DNA of 5,534 bases. It comes from an uncultured Lachnospiraceae bacterium. Lineage in GTDB: Bacteria > Bacillota > Clostridia > Lachnospirales > Lachnospiraceae. Shown one piece after another: positions 1 to 5,414 of this stretch (position 1 is its first letter; each line of letters begins with the position of its first letter). The position numbers and the translations under genes were made by a program. A model generated the notes under the pieces. That model did not search any database and was not told the DNA's origin. It worked only from the letters and a program-made list of their open reading frames with translations. The stretch covers positions 1 to 5,534 of the forward strand of contig CAJTYN010000186.1 of the NCBI GenBank assembly GCA_910584115.1. Direction: 5' to 3'.

Positions 1-687
1 GCGCCCGTCATACGGGATATCAAGAGAGAATACCCGGACTGCGCCGTCACCCTCTCCCTGGGAGAGCGCACCCATGAGAGTTACCAGCGGCTGTACGAGG
101 CCGGGGCGGACCGATATCTTCTGCGCCACGAAACGGCCACCGAGGAACATTACCGGAAGCTCCACCCTGAAGACCTCTCCCTTGAGAACAGAAAACGATG
201 CCTCTGGGACTTAAAGGAGATCGGTTATCAGGTGGGCGCCGGTTTTATGGTAGGCTCCCCGGGACAGACACTCGCCTGCCTAGTGGAAGACCTTTTGTTC
301 ATCAGGGAGCTCTCCCCGCATATGGTGGGGATCGGCCCGTTCTTAAGCCACCAGGACACCCCATTTGCCCACGAGCCAAATGGCGATCTGGACCTGACTT
401 TATTTCTCCTGGCCCTGATCCGCCTGATGCTGCCGAAAGTCCTGCTGCCGTCCACCACGGCGCTGGGCACGCTGCATCCGGAAGGGCGCAAGCTGGGGAT
501 CTTGGCAGGCTGCAACGTGGTCATGCCAAACCTCTCCCCATCCGGGGTCCGGGAAAAATACTTACTCTACGACAATAAGATCGCCACTGGCCTGGAAGCC
601 GCCGAGTCGATCGACCTGTTAAAAAAACAGATGGAAGAGATCGGATACAAGATCGTCTGCGCGCGCGGCGACTATCCGGCATCTTAA
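1..687 (+). CDS. hydE: [FeFe] hydrogenase H-cluster radical SAM maturase HydE, C-terminal part (5' end outside window)
   Basis: The frame is open from base 1 to the TAA at 685-687 and gives 228 residues, roughly the last two thirds of a protein normally near 350. HydE is a cytoplasmic radical-SAM enzyme that acts after HydG in assembling the diiron subcluster of [FeFe] hydrogenase. Family-typical stretches are visible: TLSLGER (residues ~17-23), the DRYLLRHETA block (~37-46) followed by YRKLHPEDLS, GAGFMVGSPGQT (~79-90), GIGPFLSHQDTPFA (~110-123) and LAGCNVVMPNLSP (~168-180). The N-terminal CX3CX2C cluster motif lies outside the window. Some HydE proteins carry a second C-terminal cluster motif, CX7CX2C. 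Here the aligned positions read Ala195, Ser203 and a non-Cys residue, so that accessory cluster is probably absent, as in many HydE. hydG follows 60 nt downstream on the same strand, with no clear promoter or terminator between. Identification is strong. Confidence 0.93.
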   Translation, partial: APVIRDIKREYPDCAVTLSLGERTHESYQRLYEAGADRYLLRHETATEEHYRKLHPEDLSLENRKRCLWDLKEIGYQVGAGFMVGSPGQTLACLVEDLLFIRELSPHMVGIGPFLSHQDTPFAHEPNGDLDLTLFLLALIRLMLPKVLLPSTTALGTLHPEGRKLGILAGCNVVMPNLSPSGVREKYLLYDNKIATGLEAAESIDLLKKQMEEIGYKIVCARGDYPAS

Positions 688-747
688 ACCCGCATACACG
701 CTGCCCAGCCGGCGGCAAAACTTTTATGATAAACGGAGGAAGAGACA

Positions 748-2166
748 ATGTATGATGTAAAGTCAAAAAAAGCAACCGAATTCATCAACCACGAAGAGAT
801 CTTAAGTACCCTAGACTATGCCGAAAAAAACAAAGACAACCGTGAACTGATCGAAAGCCTGATCGAGCGCGCCCGGGACTGCAAGGGCCTCTCCCACAGG
901 GAAGCTGCCCTGCTCTTAGAATGCGACCAGCCGGACTTGATCGAGAAGATGTACAAAGTGGCCAAAGAGATCAAAGAGAAATTCTACGGCAACCGGATCG
1001 TCATGTTCGCGCCGCTCTATCTCTCCAACTACTGCATCAACGGCTGCGTCTACTGTCCATACCATGCCAAGAACAAGCACATCGCCCGCAAGAAGCTGAC
1101 CCAGGAGGAGATCCGCGCGGAAGTCATCGCCCTCCAGGATATGGGCCACAAACGTCTGGCCCTGGAGACAGGCGAGGACCCCAAGAACAACCCGATCGAG
1201 TACGTGCTGGAGAGCATCAAGACCATCTACAGCATCAAGCACAAAAACGGCGCGATCCGCCGGGTCAACGTGAACATCGCCGCCACCACCGTGGAGAACT
1301 ACCGGAAGTTAAAGGAAGCCGGGATCGGGACCTACATCCTCTTCCAGGAGACCTACCACAAGGAAAATTACGAAGCGCTCCACCCCACCGGCCCCAAGAG
1401 CGACTACGCCTACCACACCGAGGCCATGGACCGGGCCATGGAAGCCGGGATCGACGACGTGGGCTGCGGCGTGCTCTTCGGCCTGAACACCTACCGCTAT
1501 GACTTCGTGGGCCTTCTGATGCACGCCGAACACTTAGAGGCGGCCATGGGCGTAGGCCCCCACACGATCAGCGTGCCCCGCATCTGTCCGGCGGACGACA
1601 TCTCCACCGATGATTTTGAAAACGCCATCGACGACGAGACGTTCCAGAAGATCGTGGCCGTGATCCGGATCGCCGTCCCCTACACAGGCATGATCATCTC
1701 CACCCGTGAGTCCAAAGCCTGCCGTGAAAAAGTCCTGGACTTAGGCATCTCCCAGATCAGCGGCGGCTCCCGCACCAGCGTGGGCGGCTACGTGGAGGAA
1801 GAACCGGAAGAAGAGAACTCCGCCCAGTTTGACGTGAGCGACCGCCGCTCCCTGGACCAAGTGGTAAACTGGCTCTTGGAACTGGGCTATATCCCCAGCT
1901 TCTGTACGGCCTGTTACCGTGAGGGACGCACCGGCGACCGGTTCATGTCCCTGGTAAAATCCGGCCAGATCGCCAACTGCTGCCAGCCCAACGCGCTGAT
2001 GACCTTAAAGGAATACCTGGAGGACTACGCCTCCCCGGACACCCGGGCCAAAGGCGAGAAAGTGATCCAGGAAGAACTCAAACACATCACCAGGGAGAAG
2101 ACCAGAGAGATCGCGGAAAAGAACCTCAAGGAGATCGAGGCAGGAAAAAGAGATTTCAGATTTTGA
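748..2166 (+). CDS. hydG: [FeFe] hydrogenase H-cluster radical SAM maturase HydG (tyrosine lyase)
   Basis: Complete 472-residue protein of the usual family length. HydG cleaves tyrosine with SAM chemistry to p-cresol and dehydroglycine. It then converts dehydroglycine to CO and cyanide, delivered as an Fe(CO)2CN-cysteine synthon for the hydrogenase H-cluster. The radical-SAM cluster motif CX3CX2C is Cys96, Cys100 and Cys103 (CINGCVYC). The C-terminal auxiliary-cluster motif CX2CX22C is Cys386, Cys389 and Cys412. These two clusters together distinguish HydG from the related thiamine enzyme ThiH. The conserved block GLLMHAEHLE (His259, His262) precedes GVGPHTISVPR, near where the family's dangler-iron histidine lies; I did not align which His this is. 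The ATG at 748 has GGAGGA at 735-740, seven bases upstream, and the protein's N-terminus looks normal. It probably shares a transcript with hydE. The gene ends just before a structured region and terminator, and no hydF follows it. Confidence 0.96.
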   Translation: MYDVKSKKATEFINHEEILSTLDYAEKNKDNRELIESLIERARDCKGLSHREAALLLECDQPDLIEKMYKVAKEIKEKFYGNRIVMFAPLYLSNYCINGCVYCPYHAKNKHIARKKLTQEEIRAEVIALQDMGHKRLALETGEDPKNNPIEYVLESIKTIYSIKHKNGAIRRVNVNIAATTVENYRKLKEAGIGTYILFQETYHKENYEALHPTGPKSDYAYHTEAMDRAMEAGIDDVGCGVLFGLNTYRYDFVGLLMHAEHLEAAMGVGPHTISVPRICPADDISTDDFENAIDDETFQKIVAVIRIAVPYTGMIISTRESKACREKVLDLGISQISGGSRTSVGGYVEEEPEEENSAQFDVSDRRSLDQVVNWLLELGYIPSFCTACYREGRTGDRFMSLVKSGQIANCCQPNALMTLKEYLEDYASPDTRAKGEKVIQEELKHITREKTREIAEKNLKEIEAGKRDFRF

Positions 2167-2172
2167 TCTTGT

Positions 2173-2195
2173 GTACTTTTCTATGAGAAAAGTAC
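2173..2195. repeat. Perfect 10-bp inverted repeat with 3-nt loop
   Basis: GTACTTTTCT at 2173-2182 is the exact reverse complement of 2186-2195, with ATG as the loop. It starts six bases after the hydG stop codon. No T-run follows it on either strand, so it does not look like an intrinsic terminator. It could protect the hydG mRNA 3' end or form one edge of the structured element. Confidence 0.75.
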
Positions 2196-2291
2196 CAAAA
2201 GCGCCGGGGTTGCTAAGCGCCAGTGGCGCTTGATCAGCAACGACCGGAACGAAGTGGAGACCTTGCGATCTCCCCCGGACCCCTTGAAAAC

Positions 2292-2331
2292 GCCGTCGTG
2301 AGGCATCTCTTACCTCCGGCGGCATTTTTTT
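2292..2331 (+). terminator. Rho-independent terminator of hydG, probably bidirectional
   Basis: Bases 2292-2298 plus 2300-2303 pair with 2313-2323 (one T bulge, one G-U pair), leaving a 9-nt loop, and seven T follow at 2325-2331. This ends the hydE-hydG transcript. Read on the other strand, the same stem is followed by GTTTT (complement of 2287-2291). It can therefore also end the thioesterase transcript arriving from the right. The convergent gene arrangement fits this dual use. Confidence 0.85.
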
Positions 2332-2341
2332 GATCTAGATC

Positions 2342-2749
2342 TTATGACAGCGCTAAGAGCTTCTGATCCAGTTCCGGACAGATTTTCTTCAGGATCACGA
2401 TCTGCCCCTCCCCATCCATAAAACAATGGGTGCTGCTGGCCGTCGCGCACAGTTCCTGCCCTTCTTTTCTCACCACTTCATAATCCAGGCACAGGCGCAC
2501 CCCGTTGTACTTGCGCACCTTCACCGTGATCTGCACCCACTCATGGAAATGGACCATGCTCTTATAATCACAGGTCACCGACACCACTGGTGAGAAGATC
2601 CCTTCCGCTTCCATCCGCTCATACCCGAATCCCATCTGATCCATGAGATCCACCCTGGCCTCCTCCAGCCAGCGTATAAAATTTGAATGATGGATGATGC
2701 CCATCTTGTCCGTTTCATAGTATTGCGTAAAATGCTCATAAGGTACCAT
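2342..2749 (-). CDS. Acyl-CoA thioesterase, 4HBT hotdog-fold family (YbgC/FadM-like)
   Basis: A 135-residue protein, the usual size of a single hotdog domain. Proteins of this 4-hydroxybenzoyl-CoA thioesterase group hydrolyse acyl-CoA (or sometimes acyl-ACP) thioesters in the cytoplasm; the substrate here cannot be told. The N-terminal signature YYETDKMGIIHHSNFIRWLEEAR runs from residue 10 to 32. Asp14 sits where the catalytic Asp of the TDxxGxxxxxxY/F motif lies, and the long hotdog helix follows. A later segment near residues 60-90 (DYKSMVHFHEWVQI and onward) matches the beta strands of the fold. The ATG (complement of 2747-2749) is preceded by GGAGG (complement of 2758-2762) at eight bases, which supports this start. 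The gene is transcribed alone, convergent with hydG and divergent from the two small genes to its right. The family is clear, the physiological role unknown. Confidence 0.87.
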   Translation of the reverse strand: MVPYEHFTQYYETDKMGIIHHSNFIRWLEEARVDLMDQMGFGYERMEAEGIFSPVVSVTCDYKSMVHFHEWVQITVKVRKYNGVRLCLDYEVVRKEGQELCATASSTHCFMDGEGQIVILKKICPELDQKLLALS

Positions 2750-2788
2750 CTTATCCGCCTCCGATCCATAAAATCTCTCTTTTAGATA

Positions 2789-2817
2789 ATCTTAACGCAG
2801 AAAAACATTTTCGACAA
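2789..2817 (-). promoter_or_regulatory. Possible promoter of the thioesterase gene
   Basis: On the - strand, TTGTCG (complement of 2812-2817) and TAAGAT (complement of 2789-2794) are 17 bases apart, each matching four of six consensus positions for the housekeeping sigma factor. Transcription would start near 2782 and give a leader of about 30 nt. The match is moderate and the region is AT-rich, so this is tentative. I could not find an equally good promoter pointing right for the two small genes. Confidence 0.35.
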
Positions 2818-2852
2818 CGGATATTTTTCACACTTCTGCAAAAAATAAAGAC

Positions 2853-2860
2853 GAGGTGAT
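2853..2860 (+). promoter_or_regulatory. Strong ribosome binding site that sets the start of the 64-residue gene
   Basis: GAGGTGAT matches eight consecutive bases of the anti-Shine-Dalgarno complement (AGGAGGTGATC). It lies four bases before ATG 2865. It overlaps the in-frame GTG 2856 and ATG 2859, so neither of those can use it. The start is therefore most likely 2865. Confidence 0.7.
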
Positions 2861-2864
2861 GAAG

Positions 2865-3059
2865 ATGATCAACGACGAGGAACTCCCCATCGGCCTGACC
2901 ATGGAGCTGGCCATGCACGCCGACACTCTGAACAGATTTTCCCGGCTCCCCCGCGCCGAACAGCAGGCATACATCGACGGCGCCAGGATGATCGGCAGCC
3001 GGGAAGAGATGCGCAACTACGTCGAGCATATGTTCCACAACGAAGACACCTTTTCTTAG
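2865..3059 (+). CDS. Small conserved-looking hypothetical protein (64 residues)
   Basis: I do not recognise a named family. The predicted protein starts MINDEELPIGL. It has no signal peptide or membrane segment and no cysteine, and it looks like two or three amphipathic helices. The central segment LPRAEQQAYIDGARMIGSREEM (residues ~31-52), followed by RNYVEHMF, resembles a helix-turn-helix-like packing common in small soluble clostridial proteins, but without basic DNA-binding character; this is only an impression. The frame can be extended to GTG 2856, but the ribosome binding site argues for ATG 2865. The next gene starts 32 nt after the stop with its own strong ribosome binding site, so the two are likely co-transcribed. 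Codon use resembles that of the neighbours, with many GC-ending codons, which supports real coding. Function unknown. Confidence 0.7.
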   Translation: MINDEELPIGLTMELAMHADTLNRFSRLPRAEQQAYIDGARMIGSREEMRNYVEHMFHNEDTFS

Positions 3060-3091
3060 AAATACGATCTATATCTCAGGAGGAAGAACAG

Positions 3092-3304
3092 ATGATGACA
3101 GACAACGACCGTTTTACAGATGAACTGCCGAGCAACTGCCGTTCCCAGATGGACGCTATGGAACATGCCGTCCGCGCGGAAGATTTCCATGTGGCGGGCC
3201 TGTCCGATGAGACGTGCCGGAAGGTCCAGGAATTAGAGGGCAGGCTCAGCCAGGACCTGGGCCGCCGGATCTCCCTGGTGGCCTATGAGGACAGCCGCAG
3301 ATAG
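3092..3304 (+). CDS. Small hypothetical protein (70 residues)
   Basis: No family recognised. The start ATG 3092 is preceded by a perfect AGGAGG at 3078-3083 with eight bases of spacing; a second in-frame ATG at 3095 is possible but spaced less well. The protein is hydrophilic and soluble, with no signal peptide. The middle contains MDAMEHAVRAEDFHVAGLS (residues ~20-38), then a helical KVQELEGRLSQDLGRRI, and it ends in a short strand-like SLVAYED. It has Cys17 and Cys42 but no CXXC pair. It follows the 64-residue gene closely, so the two probably form a bicistronic unit ending at the weak hairpin that overlaps its stop codon. The codon pattern matches the surroundings. Function cannot be inferred from sequence or context. 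Confidence 0.68.
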   Translation: MMTDNDRFTDELPSNCRSQMDAMEHAVRAEDFHVAGLSDETCRKVQELEGRLSQDLGRRISLVAYEDSRR

Positions 3305-3334
3305 GACTCCTCTCCTATCCGTTTTGTATATTTT
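3300..3334 (+). terminator. Weak possible terminator of the two small genes
   Basis: GATAGGA (3300-3306, including the stop codon) pairs perfectly with 3313-3319 across a 6-nt loop. TTTT (3322-3325) follows, then another T-run at 3331-3334. The stem is only 7 bp and low in GC, so termination may be partial. Confidence 0.4.
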
Positions 3335-3405
3335 GGGAAAATACATTGACTCCTTTATGCAACGGCATATATAATGTAGGAGGTAAAAAGACAAGCAAAC
3401 GGATA
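3316..3405. repeat. 9-bp inverted repeat flanking the icd promoter
   Basis: TATCCGTTT at 3316-3324 and its exact complement AAACGGATA at 3397-3405 enclose the whole promoter, with 72 bases between the arms. The left arm partly overlaps the weak terminator hairpin, and the right arm lies in the icd leader. It may be a paired operator, a site for an invertase, or chance. Confidence 0.4.
3346..3375 (+). promoter_or_regulatory. Housekeeping-type promoter of the isocitrate dehydrogenase operon
   Basis: TTGACT (3346-3351, five of six consensus bases) and a perfect TATAAT (3370-3375) are separated by 18 bases. Transcription would begin near 3382, giving a leader of about 45 nt. Directly upstream of the -35 element is an AT-rich palindrome, TATTTT-GGG-AAAATA at 3329-3343, which could be an UP element or an operator. 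This is the clearest promoter in the window and probably serves icd and the two genes behind it. Confidence 0.8.
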
Positions 3406-3410
3406 AACTA

Positions 3411-3416
3411 GAGGAG
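3411..3416 (+). promoter_or_regulatory. Ribosome binding site that decides the icd start
   Basis: GAGGAG lies one base before ATG 3418, too close to serve it, but ten bases before ATG 3427. Starting at 3427 gives the N-terminus MSKIAMNTP and places the conserved residues at the family's usual numbers. Confidence 0.65.
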
Positions 3417-3426
3417 AATGGATGGT

Positions 3427-4629
3427 ATGAGTAAGATTGCAATGAACACACCCATTGTGGAGATGGATGGCGACGAGATGACCCGGATCTTATGGCAGAT
3501 GATCAAAGATGAGCTTTTGCTGCCCTATGTGGACCTCAACACGGAATACTATGACCTGGGCTTAGAGCACCGCAACGAGACGGACGATCAGGTGACCATA
3601 GACGCAGCGGAGGCCACGAAGAGATACGGGGTCGCCGTAAAATGCGCCACGATCACGCCCAACGCCGCCCGCATGGACGAGTATGACCTGAAAAAAATGT
3701 GGAAGAGTCCCAACGGCACGATCCGCGCGATGCTCGACGGCACCGTTTTCCGCGCTCCCATCCTGGTCAGAGGTGTGGAACCTGCAGTGAAGAACTGGAA
3801 GAAACCCATCACGCTGGCCAGGCATGCCTACGGCGACGTATACAAGAACGCCGAGATGCGCATCCCGAGACCGGGCAAGGTGGAGCTCGTATACACCGCC
3901 GCGGACGGCACGCAGACTAAGGCACTGATCCACCAGTTCGAGGGACCCGGCGTGGTCCAGGGCATGCACAACCTGGATGCCTCCATCGAGAGTTTCGCCA
4001 GGAGCTGCCTGAATTTCGGCCTGGACACGAAGCAGGACGTATGGTTCGCCACGAAAGACACCATTTCCAAACAATATGACCACCATTTTAAAGATATCTT
4101 CCAGAAAGTCTACGACGAGGAATTTAAAGAAAGATTTGAAAAAGAGGGCCTGGAATATTTCTATACCCTGATCGATGACGCGGTGGCCCGCGTGATGAAA
4201 GGGGAAGGCGGATTTATCTGGGCGTGCAAGAACTACGACGGGGACGTGATGAGCGACATGGTCTCCTCCGCCTGCGGTTCCCTGGCCATGATGACCTCTG
4301 TGCTGGTCTCACCCCACGGCTATTACGAATATGAAGCCGCCCACGGGACCGTACAGCGCCATTATTACCGCCATTTAAAAGGCGAGGAGACCTCCACGAA
4401 CCCGGTAGCCACGATCTTCGCCTGGACAGGCGCCCTGGCAAAGAGAGGCGAGCTGGACGGGAATGCCGAGCTGACCGATTTCGCCCATAAGCTGGAACGG
4501 GCCACTCTGCAGACCATCGAAGAGGGCAAGATGACCGGGGACCTGGCCGCCATGACCACGATCGCCGACCCGACGATCCTGACCAGCCGGGCGTTCATAC
4601 AGGCGATCGCGCAGAACATAGATGCATGA
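3427..4629 (+). CDS. icd: Isocitrate dehydrogenase, NADP-dependent, dimeric eukaryote-like type
   Basis: A 400-residue protein that oxidatively decarboxylates isocitrate to 2-oxoglutarate, supplying glutamate carbon and probably NADPH. It belongs to the subgroup related to human IDH1, not the E. coli type. With the start at 3427, the isocitrate-binding residues fall at Ser94, Asn96, Arg100, Arg109 and Arg132, the same numbers as in human IDH1. Metal-site aspartates are Asp250 (IDD) and Asp273/Asp277 (in NYDGDVMSD). A catalytic lysine near 215 is in TISKQYD. The AAHGTVQRH block, whose Arg-His pair contacts the NADP phosphate in relatives, is followed by KGEETSTNP. Nothing is missing or truncated. 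An extra ATG at 3418 is in frame but poorly placed for the ribosome binding site. The TGA stop overlaps the next gene's ATG by four bases, so the downstream MNT gene is probably translated by coupling. Confidence 0.95.
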   Translation: MSKIAMNTPIVEMDGDEMTRILWQMIKDELLLPYVDLNTEYYDLGLEHRNETDDQVTIDAAEATKRYGVAVKCATITPNAARMDEYDLKKMWKSPNGTIRAMLDGTVFRAPILVRGVEPAVKNWKKPITLARHAYGDVYKNAEMRIPRPGKVELVYTAADGTQTKALIHQFEGPGVVQGMHNLDASIESFARSCLNFGLDTKQDVWFATKDTISKQYDHHFKDIFQKVYDEEFKERFEKEGLEYFYTLIDDAVARVMKGEGGFIWACKNYDGDVMSDMVSSACGSLAMMTSVLVSPHGYYEYEAAHGTVQRHYYRHLKGEETSTNPVATIFAWTGALAKRGELDGNAELTDFAHKLERATLQTIEEGKMTGDLAAMTTIADPTILTSRAFIQAIAQNIDA

Positions 4630-4946
4630 GAACAGAAAAAAGACTTGATATAAAACCTGATATAGGACTGGATGCGGAGATCGCGGATCAGATCGTCACC
4701 CTGGCCCAGAGATATGACCTAACAAAAGTGATCCTCTTCGGTTCCCGGGCAAGAGGAGACAGCCGCCCGCGCAGCGACATTGACCTGGCTGTATCAGGCG
4801 GCGACATCATAGGCTTCCGCACAGATATCGATGAAGAAGTCCGGACGCTGCTGATGTTCGACGTGGTAGATCTGGATAGTCCCGTGCAGGAAGAACTGTT
4901 GGGATCCATCCGCGATGAGGGGATCTTGATCTATGAGAAAATATGA
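4626..4946 (+). CDS. Minimal nucleotidyltransferase (MNT), likely MntA-type antitoxin
   Basis: A 106-residue protein of the DNA polymerase-beta-like nucleotidyltransferase superfamily. The active-site motif is Gly39-Ser40 followed by ten residues and Asp51-Ile-Asp53, i.e. GSX10DXD, as in MntA antitoxins. A third acidic position is offered by Asp82/Asp84 in FDVVDLD. Known MntA proteins neutralise their HEPN partner by adding AMP units to a tyrosine; that activity is inferred here. The ATG overlaps the icd stop (ATGA at 4626-4629) and has no Shine-Dalgarno of its own, so translation likely depends on ribosomes finishing icd. The first ~15 residues form a short, AT-rich leader before the domain. 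It overlaps the following HEPN gene by 14 bases. The HI0073/HI0074 pair of Haemophilus has the same order. A role in ligand transfer, not toxin control, remains possible. Confidence 0.88.
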   Translation: MRTEKRLDIKPDIGLDAEIADQIVTLAQRYDLTKVILFGSRARGDSRPRSDIDLAVSGGDIIGFRTDIDEEVRTLLMFDVVDLDSPVQEELLGSIRDEGILIYEKI

Positions 4947-5322
4947 GAATTTTAAAAAAGCATTGGAGAACCTGAGTCTGTGCGAGGACTATCTCCCGCC
5001 TTATGATGTGGTGACCATGACCGGACTCGTCAATCTCTTTTCCATCTGTTTTGAACAGTCTTGGAAAGCGATGAAGGAGATCTTAGAAGAACATGGCCAT
5101 TCCGAAGGAAAGACCGGCTCCCCAAAGATGATCATCAAACTGGCTTACAGCGCCGGTATGATCCAGGATGAGCGCGGATGGCTGGAGCTTTTGGATAAAC
5201 GGAACGAGATCGCGCATTCATATAATGAAAAGGTCGCACTCTCGATCATCGAGAAGGTAAAGGAACGTTATCTGGGGCTTTTTCAGGATCTGGCCGCGGA
5301 GATCGCGGAAAATTGGATATGA
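4933..5322 (+). CDS. HEPN protein, HI0074 / nucleotidyltransferase-substrate-binding family (HepT-like)
   Basis: A 129-residue all-helical protein encoded behind and overlapping the MNT gene. Family features are clear: GLVNLFSICFEQSWKAMKEIL (residues 31-51) matches the QxxFExxWK helix, SPKMIIKLAYSAGMI (63-77) the SPRxxxxxAxxxGLI segment, and WLELLDKRNEIAHSY (83-97) contains the HEPN motif RX4HXY as Arg90, His95 and Tyr97. In HepT toxins this motif forms the RNase site at a dimer interface, and the tyrosine is the residue AMPylated by MntA. All three residues are intact, so the protein could be active. GAGGGG at 4917-4922 lies ten bases before the ATG. Together with the MNT gene it forms a probable HEPN/MNT toxin-antitoxin module. 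The original description of HI0074-type proteins as substrate-binding partners is the alternative. A strong terminator follows. Confidence 0.88.
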   Translation: MRKYENFKKALENLSLCEDYLPPYDVVTMTGLVNLFSICFEQSWKAMKEILEEHGHSEGKTGSPKMIIKLAYSAGMIQDERGWLELLDKRNEIAHSYNEKVALSIIEKVKERYLGLFQDLAAEIAENWI

Positions 5323-5329
5323 CTTTTGG

Positions 5330-5367
5330 ATGCAGGTTTTCTCAGATCATGAGGGCCTGCATTTTTT
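5330..5367 (+). terminator. Strong intrinsic terminator of the icd-MNT-HEPN operon
   Basis: ATGCAGG (5330-5336) pairs with 5356-5362. An inner stem CTCA/TGAG (5341-5344 with 5350-5353) caps it, and five T follow at 5363-5367. It sits eight bases after the HEPN stop codon. Confidence 0.88.
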
Positions 5368-5414
5368 CTGAACATATATCCTATATCCATAAGCACTCTC
5401 GACCGTTCATTATG

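Larger units (their letters stand above)
2170..2331. repeat. Structured intergenic element behind hydG, bracketed by a 9-bp direct repeat
   Basis: The 175 nt between hydG and the convergent thioesterase gene are non-coding and fold into successive hairpins. (1) A perfect 10-bp stem, 2173-2182 with 2186-2195, has a 3-nt loop. (2) A compound hairpin has arms 2215-2221/2225-2231, an outer stem 2209-2214/2236-2241 with a GATC bulge, and a further 4-bp stem 2204-2207/2244-2247. (3) A small 5-bp stem lies at 2256-2260/2269-2273. (4) The terminator hairpin spans 2292-2323. The sequence TTTTGATCT occurs at both edges, 2161-2169 and 2328-2336; the left copy includes the hydG stop codon. Seen directly: the stems and the repeat. 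Inferred: this could be a dispersed REP/MITE-like element with a target-site duplication, or a small structured RNA. It has no ORF and no recognised Rfam-type signature that I can name. Confidence 0.5.

Noticed and set aside
725..730. TATGAT as a -10 element for a separate hydG promoter
   Set aside because: There is no -35-like hexamer at the proper distance in the GC-rich stretch upstream.
921..1502. Long open frame (193 codons) in another + frame inside hydG
   Set aside because: Its translation is rich in Arg, Pro, His and Gln, typical of an off-frame reading of GC-rich coding DNA, and hydG with all motifs occupies the same bases.
2332..2341. Palindrome GATCTAGATC as an operator
   Set aside because: It lies between two convergent gene ends where no promoter is expected, and short GATC-rich palindromes occur by chance.
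2856..2864. GTG 2856 / ATG 2859 as start of the 64-residue gene
   Set aside because: Both lie within or directly on the GAGGTGAT ribosome binding site, which is correctly placed only for ATG 2865.
3378..3384. AGGAGGT as a ribosome binding site for a leader peptide
   Set aside because: No start codon follows at a usable distance, and the motif overlaps the predicted transcription start.
3418..3426. ATG 3418 as start of icd
   Set aside because: Only one base separates it from GAGGAG; ATG 3427 is better spaced and gives the family's N-terminus.
3562..4086. 174-codon open frame on the - strand opposite icd
   Set aside because: It is antisense to a fully conserved enzyme, has no recognisable domain, and no ribosome binding site was noted.
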